A DNA stretch of 64,000 nt from Cercospora beticola (Eukaryota; Ascomycota; Dothideomycetes; Mycosphaerellales; Mycosphaerellaceae), in contig NC_088938.1 of the NCBI RefSeq assembly GCF_033473495.1, forward strand, positions 1,116,001-1,180,000, read 5' to 3'. Within the stretch, counting starts at the first letter, position 1. Each line of letters starts with the position of its first letter. This document shows, one piece after another, positions 32,964-43,659 of the stretch. Both the position numbers and the translations under genes were made by a program. The notes beneath the pieces were generated by a model. The model did no database searches. It saw only the letters and a program-made list of their open reading frames with translations, and was not told the DNA's origin.

Positions 32964-35900
32964 CGAAGAATCGACCGCCGGTGACACACCTGCCTGCCTT
33001 CACTGACTGAGCAACGCTCGCCAGATGTCAGTCTCCTCGCTTCGCTGCTCCCAAGATGATACTAGAGACATCCAATATCCGCCATAGGCCGTCGAACAGC
33101 GACGATACGAGGTATCACCGGACACCTAATGAGTATGAATGAATCACCAGACGGGAATCATGAAGTTCTCTGTTACAAATCATACTGCAACTCCGCAGCC
33201 GAGCAATGGCACAGGCCAAGCTGCGGCGGCCTTTCTCTTACTAGCGATGCGCTGCCATCATTGCATGTCTCGGAGGACGCATCGGAACTAAAGCACGCGT
33301 GTTCGTGGAGGCTGCTCCGATACACGCGCGCTGCATCAGTGATTCGCATCTGCACATCATGAAGATTGTGGTGCACATATTCCCACGACATGTGCTTAGG
33401 CACTGCGTACCTCTGCGGTCGCCATTTTGCCTGAGAAGCACTCATAGGCATTGCGAGTCATGGACAAGATGTGCTGCAGCCGCGCGTTTCAACGGACTTC
33501 CTCCCATGGACTACAGTCACAGCACGGAACTTCCCAGGTTAGGACGCTATCTGCGAGCCCGGGACTATTGGAGACCAATGGATCTCGCTGCCATGCTTCT
33601 CGTGCAGCTGCTCTTCAGTGCCACGTGCAACACTTCTAGAGAACTACGCCAGTATTGGCCTTGTCTGCTAACCACGAAGGCCGAATATGCGCGGCGCGCA
33701 CTCGAAACACCCAATCCGCCGATTACAACTCGCTTGCTGGCAGTAAAAACAGTAACCGCTGGAAACCCCACCGGAAAAGTCTCTTGTCGAGCGTCGTCGC
33801 CACGGAAAATAAGAAAAACAGGTGTTGCTTAGTTGTGCTAAGCTTAAGGGCATCCTAACCCTAGACCGGGTAGGTTCTATGCCCCGGAATTCTTGTCTCG
33901 TGCGGAGGGGCGTGAATCTCGGCATAAAGCGCACGTACACTTTCGATGGCCAACGCACTCGGTTCACACCACCCCGTCGTGCCACTTGTCCCGACGACCA
34001 CCTGTAGGCACTCTCTGCGATCGCGCTCGGCATCCCGAACAGAGCAAAGCGCGCGGCGAAAACCACAATCTAACATGTTCGATATGAAGGTCATGCGGGA
34101 CCAAGCATTCTCCATACTATTCTGTCTACGCTTTTAGACAAGAAGTATGACCAGCACGTCGATCAGCACATGGCGGTTTGTCTCAGACATGCTCGTAGAC
34201 TTGACGTTATCGTGGGACCTGTGTCTGCTCACGATCGTACAGTAGCTGGCCTCCCCGACTGAAGTTGTCTTTGAGCACGGAGCGGCGGTGTAGAAGTCTG
34301 GCGACAAGTCGCCAGACTTCAACCGCCTGCCGTCAAGCGCCTTTGGTCATGGTCTTGTGCTGAGCTAGCCGTGCGAGACAATACTGGAAGGGCCAGCTGT
34401 GCAATTTTGCACTCACTACTCTGGCAAAACGCGGGTGGTCCCGGCCTTGGGTGACTCAACACTCTCGGACTCGGACTGGAATGACAGCGCATACGTACAT
34501 CCACTTCAGTAAATTCATAACGACCAGCCCTTGTTCCTCGTGGTCATGATTATGGGGAGGTGAGAATCCAGGATCGATTCCAGGAAAGAAACGGCGTTAA
34601 CACCGAGCTGTAGAGCTCGAAGTTCTGGCTACGCCTCGTTTCGCTTCCATGTGCGTATTCAGACCGCCCTCACTGCCAAACGAGCGCCGAAGAAGCGAGC
34701 AGAGAAGCATGTGCACACTTTGGACTTGGCGTCAACATGGGGTGGAACCACTGGTGCTCATGCGATAAGGTTGGTCGCATTCACTTGCCAGTCATAGCTG
34801 TGATGGCCGCGAAAGTTCCAAAAGGAAACTCGCACAAATGCTTTGCGGGATATCACACAATGGCCAAAAGCTCGAATGCCTGTCAGGCCAGGCTCATCGG
34901 AAGGTTCGGCCAGGATCGAGCCCAGGCTACCTCTTGTCTTCACAAAGGACTATGCAGTCTATGTCCTGAAGAGGACTCCAGTGGTTTCAGTGTTTCACTC
35001 ACCGGCTTCTTGCGTGTTGGTGTGTCCTCTCGAGATCGAAACGACCTAGCATGTTGCTTTATGCCTCGTTGATGGGCATGTAGTCAGAAAAGAGCGGCAC
35101 TTGCCATTGCGATCCAGGGTAATTGGTAGAGTCTGTCCGCACTGTCCGTGGACGATCGCCCAGCATGCTGCTCCTCGGAGTCTCTGATCTGCTGAAGATG
35201 TTGGAGATAGCAAGGTTGAATGCGAACACTGGAGCATTCGTTCCCATGAAAAGCAGGCAATGCAAGTCTGAGCCAGTGGGCATGTTGCAGTGGCTCGTCC
35301 AGATCTAGATGTACCAGAAGCTACGCCTGGACGTATGACAACGAGCAACGCAATCATACAGAGGCCCTTGCACACCAGAGCCACGCCAACCATGCCCTCA
35401 CAGCCATCGGCAGGAAAAGCAAATGCCCAAATGCTGAAAGAGGACATCGCACTGCCGTCAACTTGACAATCTACTAGCGTGAAGACGAATGCGACCAGTC
35501 AGATATGTCGTTCGCGAGCGATGATGTCGATGTATCAGGTGAGCAGCGGTATCGTTGGTTCAGTGATCAGAAAACAGTTGTTGCAAAGCAACGCCAAAGT
35601 CTGGTACACCTCATGTCCTGTCTGACTACCCCATTCGGCGAATGCAGGACTGCCTAGAAGCAACAAGTGCCGCAAAGACTTGGCGAACAAGCCATTCGTG
35701 GAAGAAACGGATTGCGGAGATCTTCGCAATCCGAGCCCAAAACAGCAGGCACATACAGTAGAGTGTACTGTAATCTATGCCCGGGAAAGCGACCTAAGGA
35801 TCATTGTGCAGGTTGTATGCAGGCATGAAGTGCAGAATGATGGCCGCCAAGCTGGCCGCTCCCAAACAGGCTTTTGGTGCAATAGCCCAACGTAGCACTT

Positions 35901-37702
35901 TCTCTGGAGATCACCACACCTCATCGCTCACCTCTCCGACTTCATCAAACAGAATTCACACCAGTCGCACAGCCATCAAATCCATCGTATCTTCGCAGAC
36001 ATGGTACCTTTCGATGCTGGAGTCGATGTGCAAGCATACCCTACCAGACATTGCTAAATGCATACATGGGTCTAGACTCCGAGCCCTAACGCCACCGCGG
36101 AGCCCGCGATACTCCAGAACAAAAGCATCAAGTGCGTAGTGTCGTTCTTCTGGTGTTTGCCAGGAAGATCGCAGTCAAGAGGAACAAGAATAACACTGTA
36201 CCGGAGATGCCACAACAGCAGCGCGGGCGATGGATCGAGGCCGGGCGCCGCTTTTACACCTCACAATCCGATCGCGCGGCCGCGAAACTCTTTTTCAACC
36301 TGCTGATATTGATTCTGCCCGCGCAGGGCGGACACATGATGCGAGCAGCAAACATGCTGTGGTGATACAATGTGATACCAGGTTCTCACCATCACGGTTG
36401 GCCATTTTCTCGCAGAGTCTAACGGATGTTCCTCCTTCCGAGCCGGAATGCGCAGTGGTGAGCTGAAGTCTGACATCCATGGCTTGCGGAGACATGTCCG
36501 CGGCCCCGAAAACTACTCTGCTCTGCTCTGCGATGCGCTCTGCTTGCCCTGAGAGGCTTTTCGATGCCGTCTCGTAGTGGAAAATACACTGGATCATGGC
36601 TTCGTGAATCGAGTTCTGTTCGTTGGTGACAGCGGTAAGCTAACGGTTGTCTGGGCTTGGCAAGGCTGCTGGTATGTGGCGAGCTGAAAGGTTGCAGCCA
36701 TGGCGTTTCTGTGGCGAGCAGTCGGTGAAAATTCCGGTTGTGGTTCTTCACTATGGCGATGGAGACCATGTCATTCTTTGGTGGACCTACGGTATGCTGA
36801 TGTGATCTTTTAGTTGACCGACTTGCCCAATTACACGCAAGATATAAACCAGAACATCACAACGCTTGCTGGACTACAGAAGGCTTAAGCGCATTGCGAC
36901 AAACAAGCTGGTTCGCAGTCGCAATCGATGGTTCACATGAACAAAATAGCCGACGCCTCTTCAGCCCACTGCAAGCCACCACTGGAGTGCGTCTGTAACC
37001 CAGTATTCTAGATCATGGTGGCTGAAGGCTTCTGATATCTGGACCATGATCAATCCCATCAACTACCGCGTAACAAGTAGGTCAGGGCTCGTTACCAGCA
37101 TCTCGTCGGCATCGCCGATAGAATATGACCAGTCTTTGGTCTAGAACGAACGCCAGCCCACAACCCTATTCTTGGCCCCACCATCTAGCACGAAACAGGA
37201 AGTTGACGAGAGAACCACATCCACAAAAGGCATACAACATCTTGCTTCATTCTCCTGATTCAGTCTGGCTCACAAGGCCTTCGCCCAAAATATCACTCGC
37301 GAGAATCTAGATGCTCTGACACGTGGTTTCGACCGATGCGAGTTGCGATCCTCCAAACCCTCGTCCATCGATGGTGATGGCTCTAGATGCTACGAGGCGG
37401 AATCGCAGTGATGACAGAAGTTCTACTCTTGCGGACACTAACGGATGTCCTGCCAAGCTCGGTGAGACCGAACAGTGGCGAGCTGAAAGACGAGTCGTGG
37501 TGCGCCAGGGGCAATTGAAGGCGTTGGCCAGATTCTTGCGGTGAATGTCTGCGATGCAATGGAGCGAAGCAAGAGAAAGGCGGACACTGATGGAGAAGTC
37601 AGGACATTCTTCGCAGAGCGATTCTGCGTCTACTGCCACTTTGCATGTCCGACGGACATGTTCAGCAAGAACCCTTGATGACAAGGAGTCCAGCTGTGCA
37701 TC
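32964..37702. other. Gene-poor intergenic region (right part of the island)
   Basis: 4.7 kb of normal GC content with only short, unrelated open frames. A strong hairpin lies at 34284-34327. No transposon coding remnant, tRNA or long repeat was recognised. Spliced short genes could have been missed. Confidence 0.4.
34284..34327. repeat. Strong hairpin / inverted repeat
   Basis: The core has two perfect 13-bp arms, GAAGTCTGGCGAC and its reverse complement, at 34293-34305 and 34308-34320 with a 2-nt AA spacer. The pairing extends outward by GGCGGT/ACCGCC with a small bulge. No run of T follows, so it does not look like a bacterial-type terminator. Confidence 0.8.
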
Positions 37703-39082
37703 TCAAGAGATACCCAACTTCACATTCTCACCAAGCACAGCATCAACCTGCGCCCCCGCAGCCCCAAGATAGCCCTCTGGCCTACATAACTCCCTCAGCG
37801 TCTCCTCGTCCAGGACGTTTGTAACCTCATCCCTCGCCATCAGCTCATCGAACAACGTCCTCTCCGCCTTCGTACTTTCGATCGCCCCTCTACAAGCCTC
37901 ATAAACCACATCGTGCGCCCTTTGCCTCCCAATAAACCTCGCCAACTCCATCATCACCCTCTCCGCCACAATCAAGCCCCTCGTAGAATCCAGATTCCTC
38001 TTCATTGAGTCCACATTGACGACTAGCCCAGGAAGCGCGAAATTCGCCTGCGAGAGCGCTCCTACAACGAGAACAAAAGATTCCGGCACAGCAGCCCATT
38101 CCAAATGCCACGGTCCCGTCGCACGTTCAAAATCTGTAATCATCGCATCGAGACATAACCCCGCATTTGCACGAAGCATTTTCGAAGCTGCGAGGATGAC
38201 TTCGGAACTGATGGGATTGCGTTTCTGCGGCATGGTGCTCGATGCTCCGCGGTGAGGGACAAATGGTTCGCTGACTTCGTTGAACTCGTTCGAGGACATA
38301 ACGATGAGGTCTGTAGCGAGTTTGCCGAGGCTGCCGCCGATGAGAGCGAGGAAGTTGATGATTTCGGAGATGTTGTCACGGGAGGTGTGCCATGTGATAC
38401 TGGGATTGGAGAGATTGAGATTCTGGGCTAGTTGAGCCCGGACGGAGAGAGACTTTGTGGAGTCTGAGCCTAGAGATGCAAGAGTTCCTGCTGCTCCGCC
38501 GAATTGGACGAGGAGGCAGCGAGGCCGCATCTCCTGCAGCCGCGAGAGATGGCGTTGGAAGCTGGAGAGGTAGACGGCGCATTTGTAGCCGAACGTGACT
38601 GAAAGAGCGTGTTGGAGGTGAGTACGGCCTGCCATGGGCGTGTCTCGATGTTTTTCCGCGAGCGAGGATAAAGTCTTGATGATGGCTTTTAGTTGTTCCT
38701 CGACCAGGTTCAGACCAGCTTTCATTTGCAGAACGGCGGCTGTGTCCTGGATGTCCTGTGTCGTGGCTCCCCAGTGAACATATTTCCCGGCATCCTCTCC
38801 GCACGCTTCAGAGAGCTGTCGAACTAATGGTAGAATCGGATAACCCACGATATCGGTCTCTTTAGCAAGGCGGTCGTGATCAAGTCGGACACTGCGAAGC
38901 GCTTTGGCAATGTCAACAGATGCCTGCTCAGGTATAATTCCGCATTGTGCTTGGGCCTGAGCTAGTTGAAGCTCCACTTCCACGCAGCATTCCACATATC
39001 TGGAGTCTTCGAATATGTCTCGAGCTGCTTGAGTGCCGAAGAGGTTTTTGAAAAGGAACGAGTCAATTGCGCTAACCGGCAT
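37703..39082 (-). CDS. Fumarase/aspartase superfamily lyase, 3-carboxy-cis,cis-muconate cycloisomerase (PcaB)-like
   Basis: 459 residues, one exon, ATG at 39082. The superfamily signature is intact as SSTMPQKRNP (281-290). Upstream are HWGATTQD (103-110) and GRTHLQHA (152-159), the other two conserved active-site regions. The arrangement and TMPQKRNP variant fit the PcaB/adenylosuccinate lyase-like subgroup. Bacterial PcaB lactonises 3-carboxymuconate in protocatechuate breakdown. Typical fungal enzymes for that step are beta-propellers, so the substrate here is open and may be different. There is no targeting signal. The coding strand is C-rich at the 5' end and G-rich at the 3' end. No other aromatic-degradation gene is adjacent. 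Confidence 0.85.
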   Translation of the reverse strand: MPVSAIDSFLFKNLFGTQAARDIFEDSRYVECCVEVELQLAQAQAQCGIIPEQASVDIAKALRSVRLDHDRLAKETDIVGYPILPLVRQLSEACGEDAGKYVHWGATTQDIQDTAAVLQMKAGLNLVEEQLKAIIKTLSSLAEKHRDTPMAGRTHLQHALSVTFGYKCAVYLSSFQRHLSRLQEMRPRCLLVQFGGAAGTLASLGSDSTKSLSVRAQLAQNLNLSNPSITWHTSRDNISEIINFLALIGGSLGKLATDLIVMSSNEFNEVSEPFVPHRGASSTMPQKRNPISSEVILAASKMLRANAGLCLDAMITDFERATGPWHLEWAAVPESFVLVVGALSQANFALPGLVVNVDSMKRNLDSTRGLIVAERVMMELARFIGRQRAHDVVYEACRGAIESTKAERTLFDELMARDEVTNVLDEETLRELCRPEGYLGAAGAQVDAVLGENVKLGIS

Positions 39083-39810
39083 TGTGAGTCTGCTGTTTCT
39101 CTGTCAATGGTATAGTGGACTTGGAATGGTGGCAATGAGCAATGCAAGAGTTGAAGATGGTAGTGGAGAACAGGTTGAATGGAGCTCCATGGCGATATCG
39201 GACTGCTACTTCAACCTCGCCTGCATTTGGCAGAAATGCTCTCTTTCCGGAGGCGGGACAAAGCTCGGCATTGACCATGACTACGGATATCTCATGTTCT
39301 CGATGCCATCAAAGAGCAGGTATGTATCTCCGTGAAGCAGATGCTATCGGGCTGAAATTCCAGATGGTCAATCGAAAGGAAGGTTTACTGCCAAGGATCG
39401 AGCTCTTCCATCCAGTGATCTCTTCGGAGTCGAGAACTCGCCGTTGCTGCAATTTAGGAGTAGTGTATTCGAGAAATGTGGCCATTGCTGTCCATACCGG
39501 CATCATGCCGATGTCTGTTCATACCACAACAGGAGGTGCGGTGTCGGCAGACGGCACATTCAATGCCAAGCGGGAGATTCACGTGCTTGAGCCAAAATAG
39601 CAGCCAATGACATCAGCACTGCAACACGCTCGGCGTTTAGCGGCGGATTGAGCATGCATGCTGACACGCCGCCTGCGAACGTTGTTTGTTCCTGGCAACA
39701 GGCAGACGTTTGGCCAACACGATCTCTCTCTCTCCAGCTCGTCCAATGTCCCCCGACACGACGGCGACGTCTCAGTAACCCTCACCACGCCGCCCCTCCC
39801 CACCGCCGTA
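39083..39810. other. Divergent promoter region, PcaB-like / Tvp38-like genes
   Basis: About 730 bp between divergent starts. Short frames here have no recognisable features. A CT-rich ATCTCTCTCTCTCC tract lies about 90 nt upstream of the Tvp38-like ATG. Confidence 0.4.
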
Positions 39811-41040
39811 ATGGGCGACCAAGAACACTACTCCTCCACTGCCCGCGCCCTCGCCGCTCAGTACAACGACTCCGACGACGATGAGCCTATCAACCCGTCC
39901 TCCATCGGCACGCGCAATGCCCCCATCTGGTCACGTCGTTCGCTCGAGTCGCCTAACGCCAGCACATCACGTCGTCCTTACCGGCGCCGCGACAAATACA
40001 TGACTCTCCTCGGCCAATACTCCACCCGCGGCCAACAGCTATGGAACTCGCTCACACCAGCACAAAGAACGCTCACGGTAATCGCCCTGGTCGTTATAAA
40101 TGTCCTCGTCATCCTCGCCCTCATCTTCTCCGAACGAATCTTCCACGCTCTAGCCCCAGCCGCCAAACGTTGGCGCGAAATGCCAGCCGGCTGGCTCATC
40201 CTCTGGATCATGACCTTTTTCGTCTCCTTCCCTCCCATGATCGGATATAGCACCTGCGTCACCATCGGGGGCTTTGTTTTCGGCATGCCAGGCTGGTTCA
40301 TCCTCGCCTCGGCCACAATCGTGGGCTCAACATGCTCCTTCATCGTCTCTCGAACCGTCCTCAAAAATTTCGTATCACGTATGACGGAGAAGAATACACA
40401 ATTTGCTGCGCTATCTCTCGTCCTGAAACACGATGGTATCAAACTACTCATTCTGGTACGACTTTGTCCTTTGCCGTACAGTTTCAGCAATGGAGCTATT
40501 AGCACGATCCCGACAGTGACATGGCAGAATTTCATGTTGGCAACGGCGATTGCGAGTCCGAAATTGTTATTGCATATTTTTGTTGGGAGGCAATTGGGCG
40601 TAATTGCCGAGTCCGGAGATAAGATGTCCTGGGGGACGAAAATGGTCAGCTATACGACCATGGCGATTGGCATTGCCGTGGGCATTGGGACAGGATATTT
40701 GATATATTCACGGACAGCAGCGAGAGCCGCTGTCTTGGAGGCCGAGGAGATCGCGGCTGCTGGGCAAAGTGGCAGGATCAGAAGAACGAGTACGGGAGGG
40801 ACTGAATATGTGGACGATGAAGCTGTCGAGGCGGGATTCGGCAGTGGGGCGGCGGATATTGTGAGGCAGAGGCAGAGTGATGTTTCATTGCACACAACGT
40901 ACGAGCAAGATTTGGAAAGAGGTGGGGCATATCGCGATGAGTTTACGGATGATGAGGATGCTACGGAACGGGACGTCTTCGACTCTGGGGAAGGCGAGAC
41001 GGATGATGAAAGCACTGTTAAACGAAAGGGCTCAGGGTGA
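39811..41040 (+). CDS. Tvp38/TMEM64 family Golgi membrane protein
   Basis: 409 residues from ATG 39811; an in-frame ATG at 39658 would add 51 residues, but MGDQEHYSSTARALA fits the usual start of fungal homologues. A cytosolic N-terminal part is followed by a membrane segment (TLTVIALVVINVLVILALIF). The conserved SNARE-associated/VTT domain comes next: FPPMIGYSTCVTIGGFVFG, then LVRLCPLPYSFSNGAIS, and a last segment near VSYTTMAIGIAVGIGTGYLIY. The C-terminal about 100 residues are acidic and disordered. Family members sit in Golgi/ER membranes, and the VTT domain is linked to lipid scrambling and vesicle traffic. The 3' end converges with the DUF3433 gene, 132 bp apart. Confidence 0.88.
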   Translation: MGDQEHYSSTARALAAQYNDSDDDEPINPSSIGTRNAPIWSRRSLESPNASTSRRPYRRRDKYMTLLGQYSTRGQQLWNSLTPAQRTLTVIALVVINVLVILALIFSERIFHALAPAAKRWREMPAGWLILWIMTFFVSFPPMIGYSTCVTIGGFVFGMPGWFILASATIVGSTCSFIVSRTVLKNFVSRMTEKNTQFAALSLVLKHDGIKLLILVRLCPLPYSFSNGAISTIPTVTWQNFMLATAIASPKLLLHIFVGRQLGVIAESGDKMSWGTKMVSYTTMAIGIAVGIGTGYLIYSRTAARAAVLEAEEIAAAGQSGRIRRTSTGGTEYVDDEAVEAGFGSGAADIVRQRQSDVSLHTTYEQDLERGGAYRDEFTDDEDATERDVFDSGEGETDDESTVKRKGSG

Positions 41041-41172
41041 CGATTTGTATAGAGATAGATGCATGAAGTGAACGATTTCTCACCTAAGTTCACATTGTTC
41101 GAAATCGCTACGTTTCCTAACACTGGAAGGGTATCTGCGCACTTTAAAATATAACACAGCAGGCTAATGCCA

Positions 41173-43659
41173 CTAACATCTCACAGTCTCAAACCCACCA
41201 CTCCTCGAAGACGAAGCCTCATCCACAAGCCACGCCCTCCTCCCATCCCTCCTCACCATCGGCGCAAACTCATACCACTTCCCCAACCTCCTCAACCTCT
41301 CATCTCTCACCCTCCGCTTCGCACCTTCAACCCCAGCAAAATCATCCAACAAACTCGAACCATTAAGATACAACATCTTCGCCCCCAAAGTCTCAGGCAA
41401 AACCGGAACCTTGGGCTCTCGACTCCGATGAAAAATCACCAAAATCGAAGAAACAATCATGATCCCGAGAATCGCAAGTGAGAGATACTCAGATACCAAC
41501 CATGTCATATATGTTTGTCCAGCACGGTATGGGACGCCTGAGATGACGATACTGAGAGCTTCACCAAGAAGCGTGATGATCGTGACCATGGCGACGAAGA
41601 AATAGCCATGTTGCAGCGCACGCCAGGTAGACAGGAGAGGAGTATTTGTCGGCGCGAAGCAAATTGTACTTTTTGGGAGACAAGGGTCTCGCGCCATTCG
41701 ACCTAGCGGAGCCATAATCATCGCGCTTTGCTCGATGGTACTCCATAGGTTTGTGAGAATGGTTGCGGCTCCTGTGAGGATGAATCTAGGGCCGAAGGTG
41801 TCGCTGCCGAAGAAGCCGTTGAAACCTGTTTTGCCGGATGTGAAGCGCCAGGCGAGGATGACGCCGAAAGTACCTGTCGCGACGAGGAGGAGGATGGGGT
41901 CCATCCACATCCAAGTATGTGATCGCGCGGAGGTGGCGTTCCATGAAGATTCAGCGCTGGCGTTGGCGACTGCTGAGTATTCTCCTCGGTCGCTTTTGAA
42001 GAGTGTGCGTTCGGTGTGAATCACATCTGCGTCGTAGCCGAGTGGGTAGATGCCGTAGCCTTGTGCTCCGGAGGCGGTCTTCCAGTGGCCAAGGCCGTAG
42101 CGTTTTCCTCTCAGTGCTTCTTCCATTGTGAACAAGGTTGTTTCTGGTCCGACCGACATTTCATTGAGTTCTTCTGCGAGACCTGGATGTCTCATCAGAC
42201 TGCTGACTGTGGCAAGAGAACTTGGATCGGCAGATAATCCCGTTTTGCGCCTGACCAACGCCGCAATGAGACCGATGATGACTGCGCCGGTGAATCCAAG
42301 CATTCCTTGAAGGATCCTCACCATCAACGGGGTGGTTGCCAGCCTAGGCGCACATGGAATCTTTGGATTCGGTCCAGGATTTTTGCAGCCCCAATGTGTA
42401 TCCACCCAGATCACTTCCGAAGCTAAGGCTGGCATGGCGCAGGTGATAATGTACGCGGTAGCTGTTGCTGCTACCGCCCATCTACCTTTCATCAAAGCGG
42501 GGAAGGGACCAAACACGACCGAAGGGTTCTGATAGAAGGAGAAAAACGACTTCTCTGCGAGAGCTCCTTGCGAGCCGAACATTTGGCGGAAAGGATCGAT
42601 GAGCACAAGGTTGCTGTGGAGGACCGAGTATAGGACACGGTAGAGCACGGCCAGCAGGACGCAGAGGAAAGTCCCGTAGAAGACTTGCAATTCATTCCAG
42701 TACGAGACAAGTACGACCTTATTGCCATTCTTCCCGATCACTTCTGCATGCAGTGGAGAACCGGAGGCGTCTGGCATTGTCCAGTCCATGGTCATTGTCA
42801 CTGGAATCAGCTCGTAATTCGTTGTGAGTACACCGCCGGTCGGTTGTACGTAATCTGAACCAGTAGCTGTCCAGGTTGTCTGGCCTGACTGTACGGTCGC
42901 CACGACGGCGTGCGAGGAGTATGATACAACAAGCATCGGCTTAGGCGTAGATCCTGGTGACGGTGTCGCAGTCTGTTTTCCTGGAAGATAGTCACTGCTA
43001 GGCGGGGATGAGGCGATTATGGGCACATAGTCCGTCGGAGGAGCGTATTGAGTATTGCCAGTTGGGATGTAATCGCTTCGGTCAGGAACGTAGTCGGTCT
43101 GGGGTACATCTGAAGCTATTGTCTCCCAACCTCCTGGCTCCTGGACCACGGTTGGACCAATGTAGTCGGTTTCATCTGCGCTTGACACTAGTGTCTCGGT
43201 GGGGATGTAGTCGTCCTTAGGAAGTGATTGCGTTACGATTGGTGTGGTAGGTGTTTCAATCACTGGGTCATCGACGATGGGTTCGACCGGCGCTGCAATG
43301 GGATCCGCAGGCGGTGTTTCCAGCTCAGGTTCAACCTGTCGGGCGAGAATTCCATGTGCATGGTCTTGATCAGATGTTGCGCTTCTAGATACTAGACTAT
43401 TTCGTCCATTTCCATGCGGGAATGCGCGGGTGGCATATTCCAGTGCACCGATCAGACCGAAGGTAAAGAATAGCAGACATACCAGCGATGCTGTTCGTAA
43501 TATCACTGGCTTATACTTGGGCTGGATGATGTCGATGTGAGCGGTCGTCGAATAACTCATGCTGGAATACCGGATTGAGCTTTTGTCGCTGTACGAAGTC
43601 GTATCGGCCATAGTGCCCTCCCGGAACAGCGACGCTCTCTCAGGTCGTTGTGCATACAT
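41173..43659 (-). CDS. DUF3433-family fungal membrane protein with DY[IVL]P repeats
   Basis: 828 residues, one exon, ATG at 43659 (a second ATG is 16 codons in). A cytosolic N-terminal part precedes the first membrane segment (about 51-73). A long Pro/Thr/Asp-rich extracytosolic region follows, in which DYIP, DYVP, DYIG and DYLP units recur at least seven times. The rest has several hydrophobic segments (for example around FYGTFLCVLLAVLYRVLY, ILQGMLGFTGAVIIGLIAAL, WMDPILLLVATGTFGVILAW, YFFVAMVTIITLLGEALSIVI and YLSLAILGIMIVSSILVIF), the topology of DUF3433 proteins. Function is unknown for the family; a plasma-membrane or wall-sensing role is only a guess. The last about 60 residues are basic. 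Confidence 0.82.
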   Translation of the reverse strand: MYAQRPERASLFREGTMADTTSYSDKSSIRYSSMSYSTTAHIDIIQPKYKPVILRTASLVCLLFFTFGLIGALEYATRAFPHGNGRNSLVSRSATSDQDHAHGILARQVEPELETPPADPIAAPVEPIVDDPVIETPTTPIVTQSLPKDDYIPTETLVSSADETDYIGPTVVQEPGGWETIASDVPQTDYVPDRSDYIPTGNTQYAPPTDYVPIIASSPPSSDYLPGKQTATPSPGSTPKPMLVVSYSSHAVVATVQSGQTTWTATGSDYVQPTGGVLTTNYELIPVTMTMDWTMPDASGSPLHAEVIGKNGNKVVLVSYWNELQVFYGTFLCVLLAVLYRVLYSVLHSNLVLIDPFRQMFGSQGALAEKSFFSFYQNPSVVFGPFPALMKGRWAVAATATAYIITCAMPALASEVIWVDTHWGCKNPGPNPKIPCAPRLATTPLMVRILQGMLGFTGAVIIGLIAALVRRKTGLSADPSSLATVSSLMRHPGLAEELNEMSVGPETTLFTMEEALRGKRYGLGHWKTASGAQGYGIYPLGYDADVIHTERTLFKSDRGEYSAVANASAESSWNATSARSHTWMWMDPILLLVATGTFGVILAWRFTSGKTGFNGFFGSDTFGPRFILTGAATILTNLWSTIEQSAMIMAPLGRMARDPCLPKSTICFAPTNTPLLSTWRALQHGYFFVAMVTIITLLGEALSIVISGVPYRAGQTYMTWLVSEYLSLAILGIMIVSSILVIFHRSREPKVPVLPETLGAKMLYLNGSSLLDDFAGVEGAKRRVRDERLRRLGKWYEFAPMVRRDGRRAWLVDEASSSRSGGFETVRC

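Noticed and set aside
35046..35447. 133-codon frame on the - strand with a hydrophobic, Cys-containing start
   Set aside because: The hydrophobic part is not a clean signal peptide, there is no consistent intron model, and similar frames occur by chance in this GC range.
36418..37480. Two similar stretches starting CTAACGGATGT (36418 and 37439) as a possible dispersed repeat
   Set aside because: The similarity covers only about 50 bp with gaps and many mismatches; chance cannot be excluded.
30711..37702. tRNA genes or a CRISPR-like array in the gene-poor island
   Set aside because: No cloverleaf-like box A/box B pair and no regular repeat-spacer spacing could be found by reading both strands; CRISPR arrays are not expected in fungi.
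39658..39810. 51-codon N-terminal extension of the Tvp38-like protein
   Set aside because: The extension is not similar to the family start, while the ATG at 39811 gives the usual N terminus.
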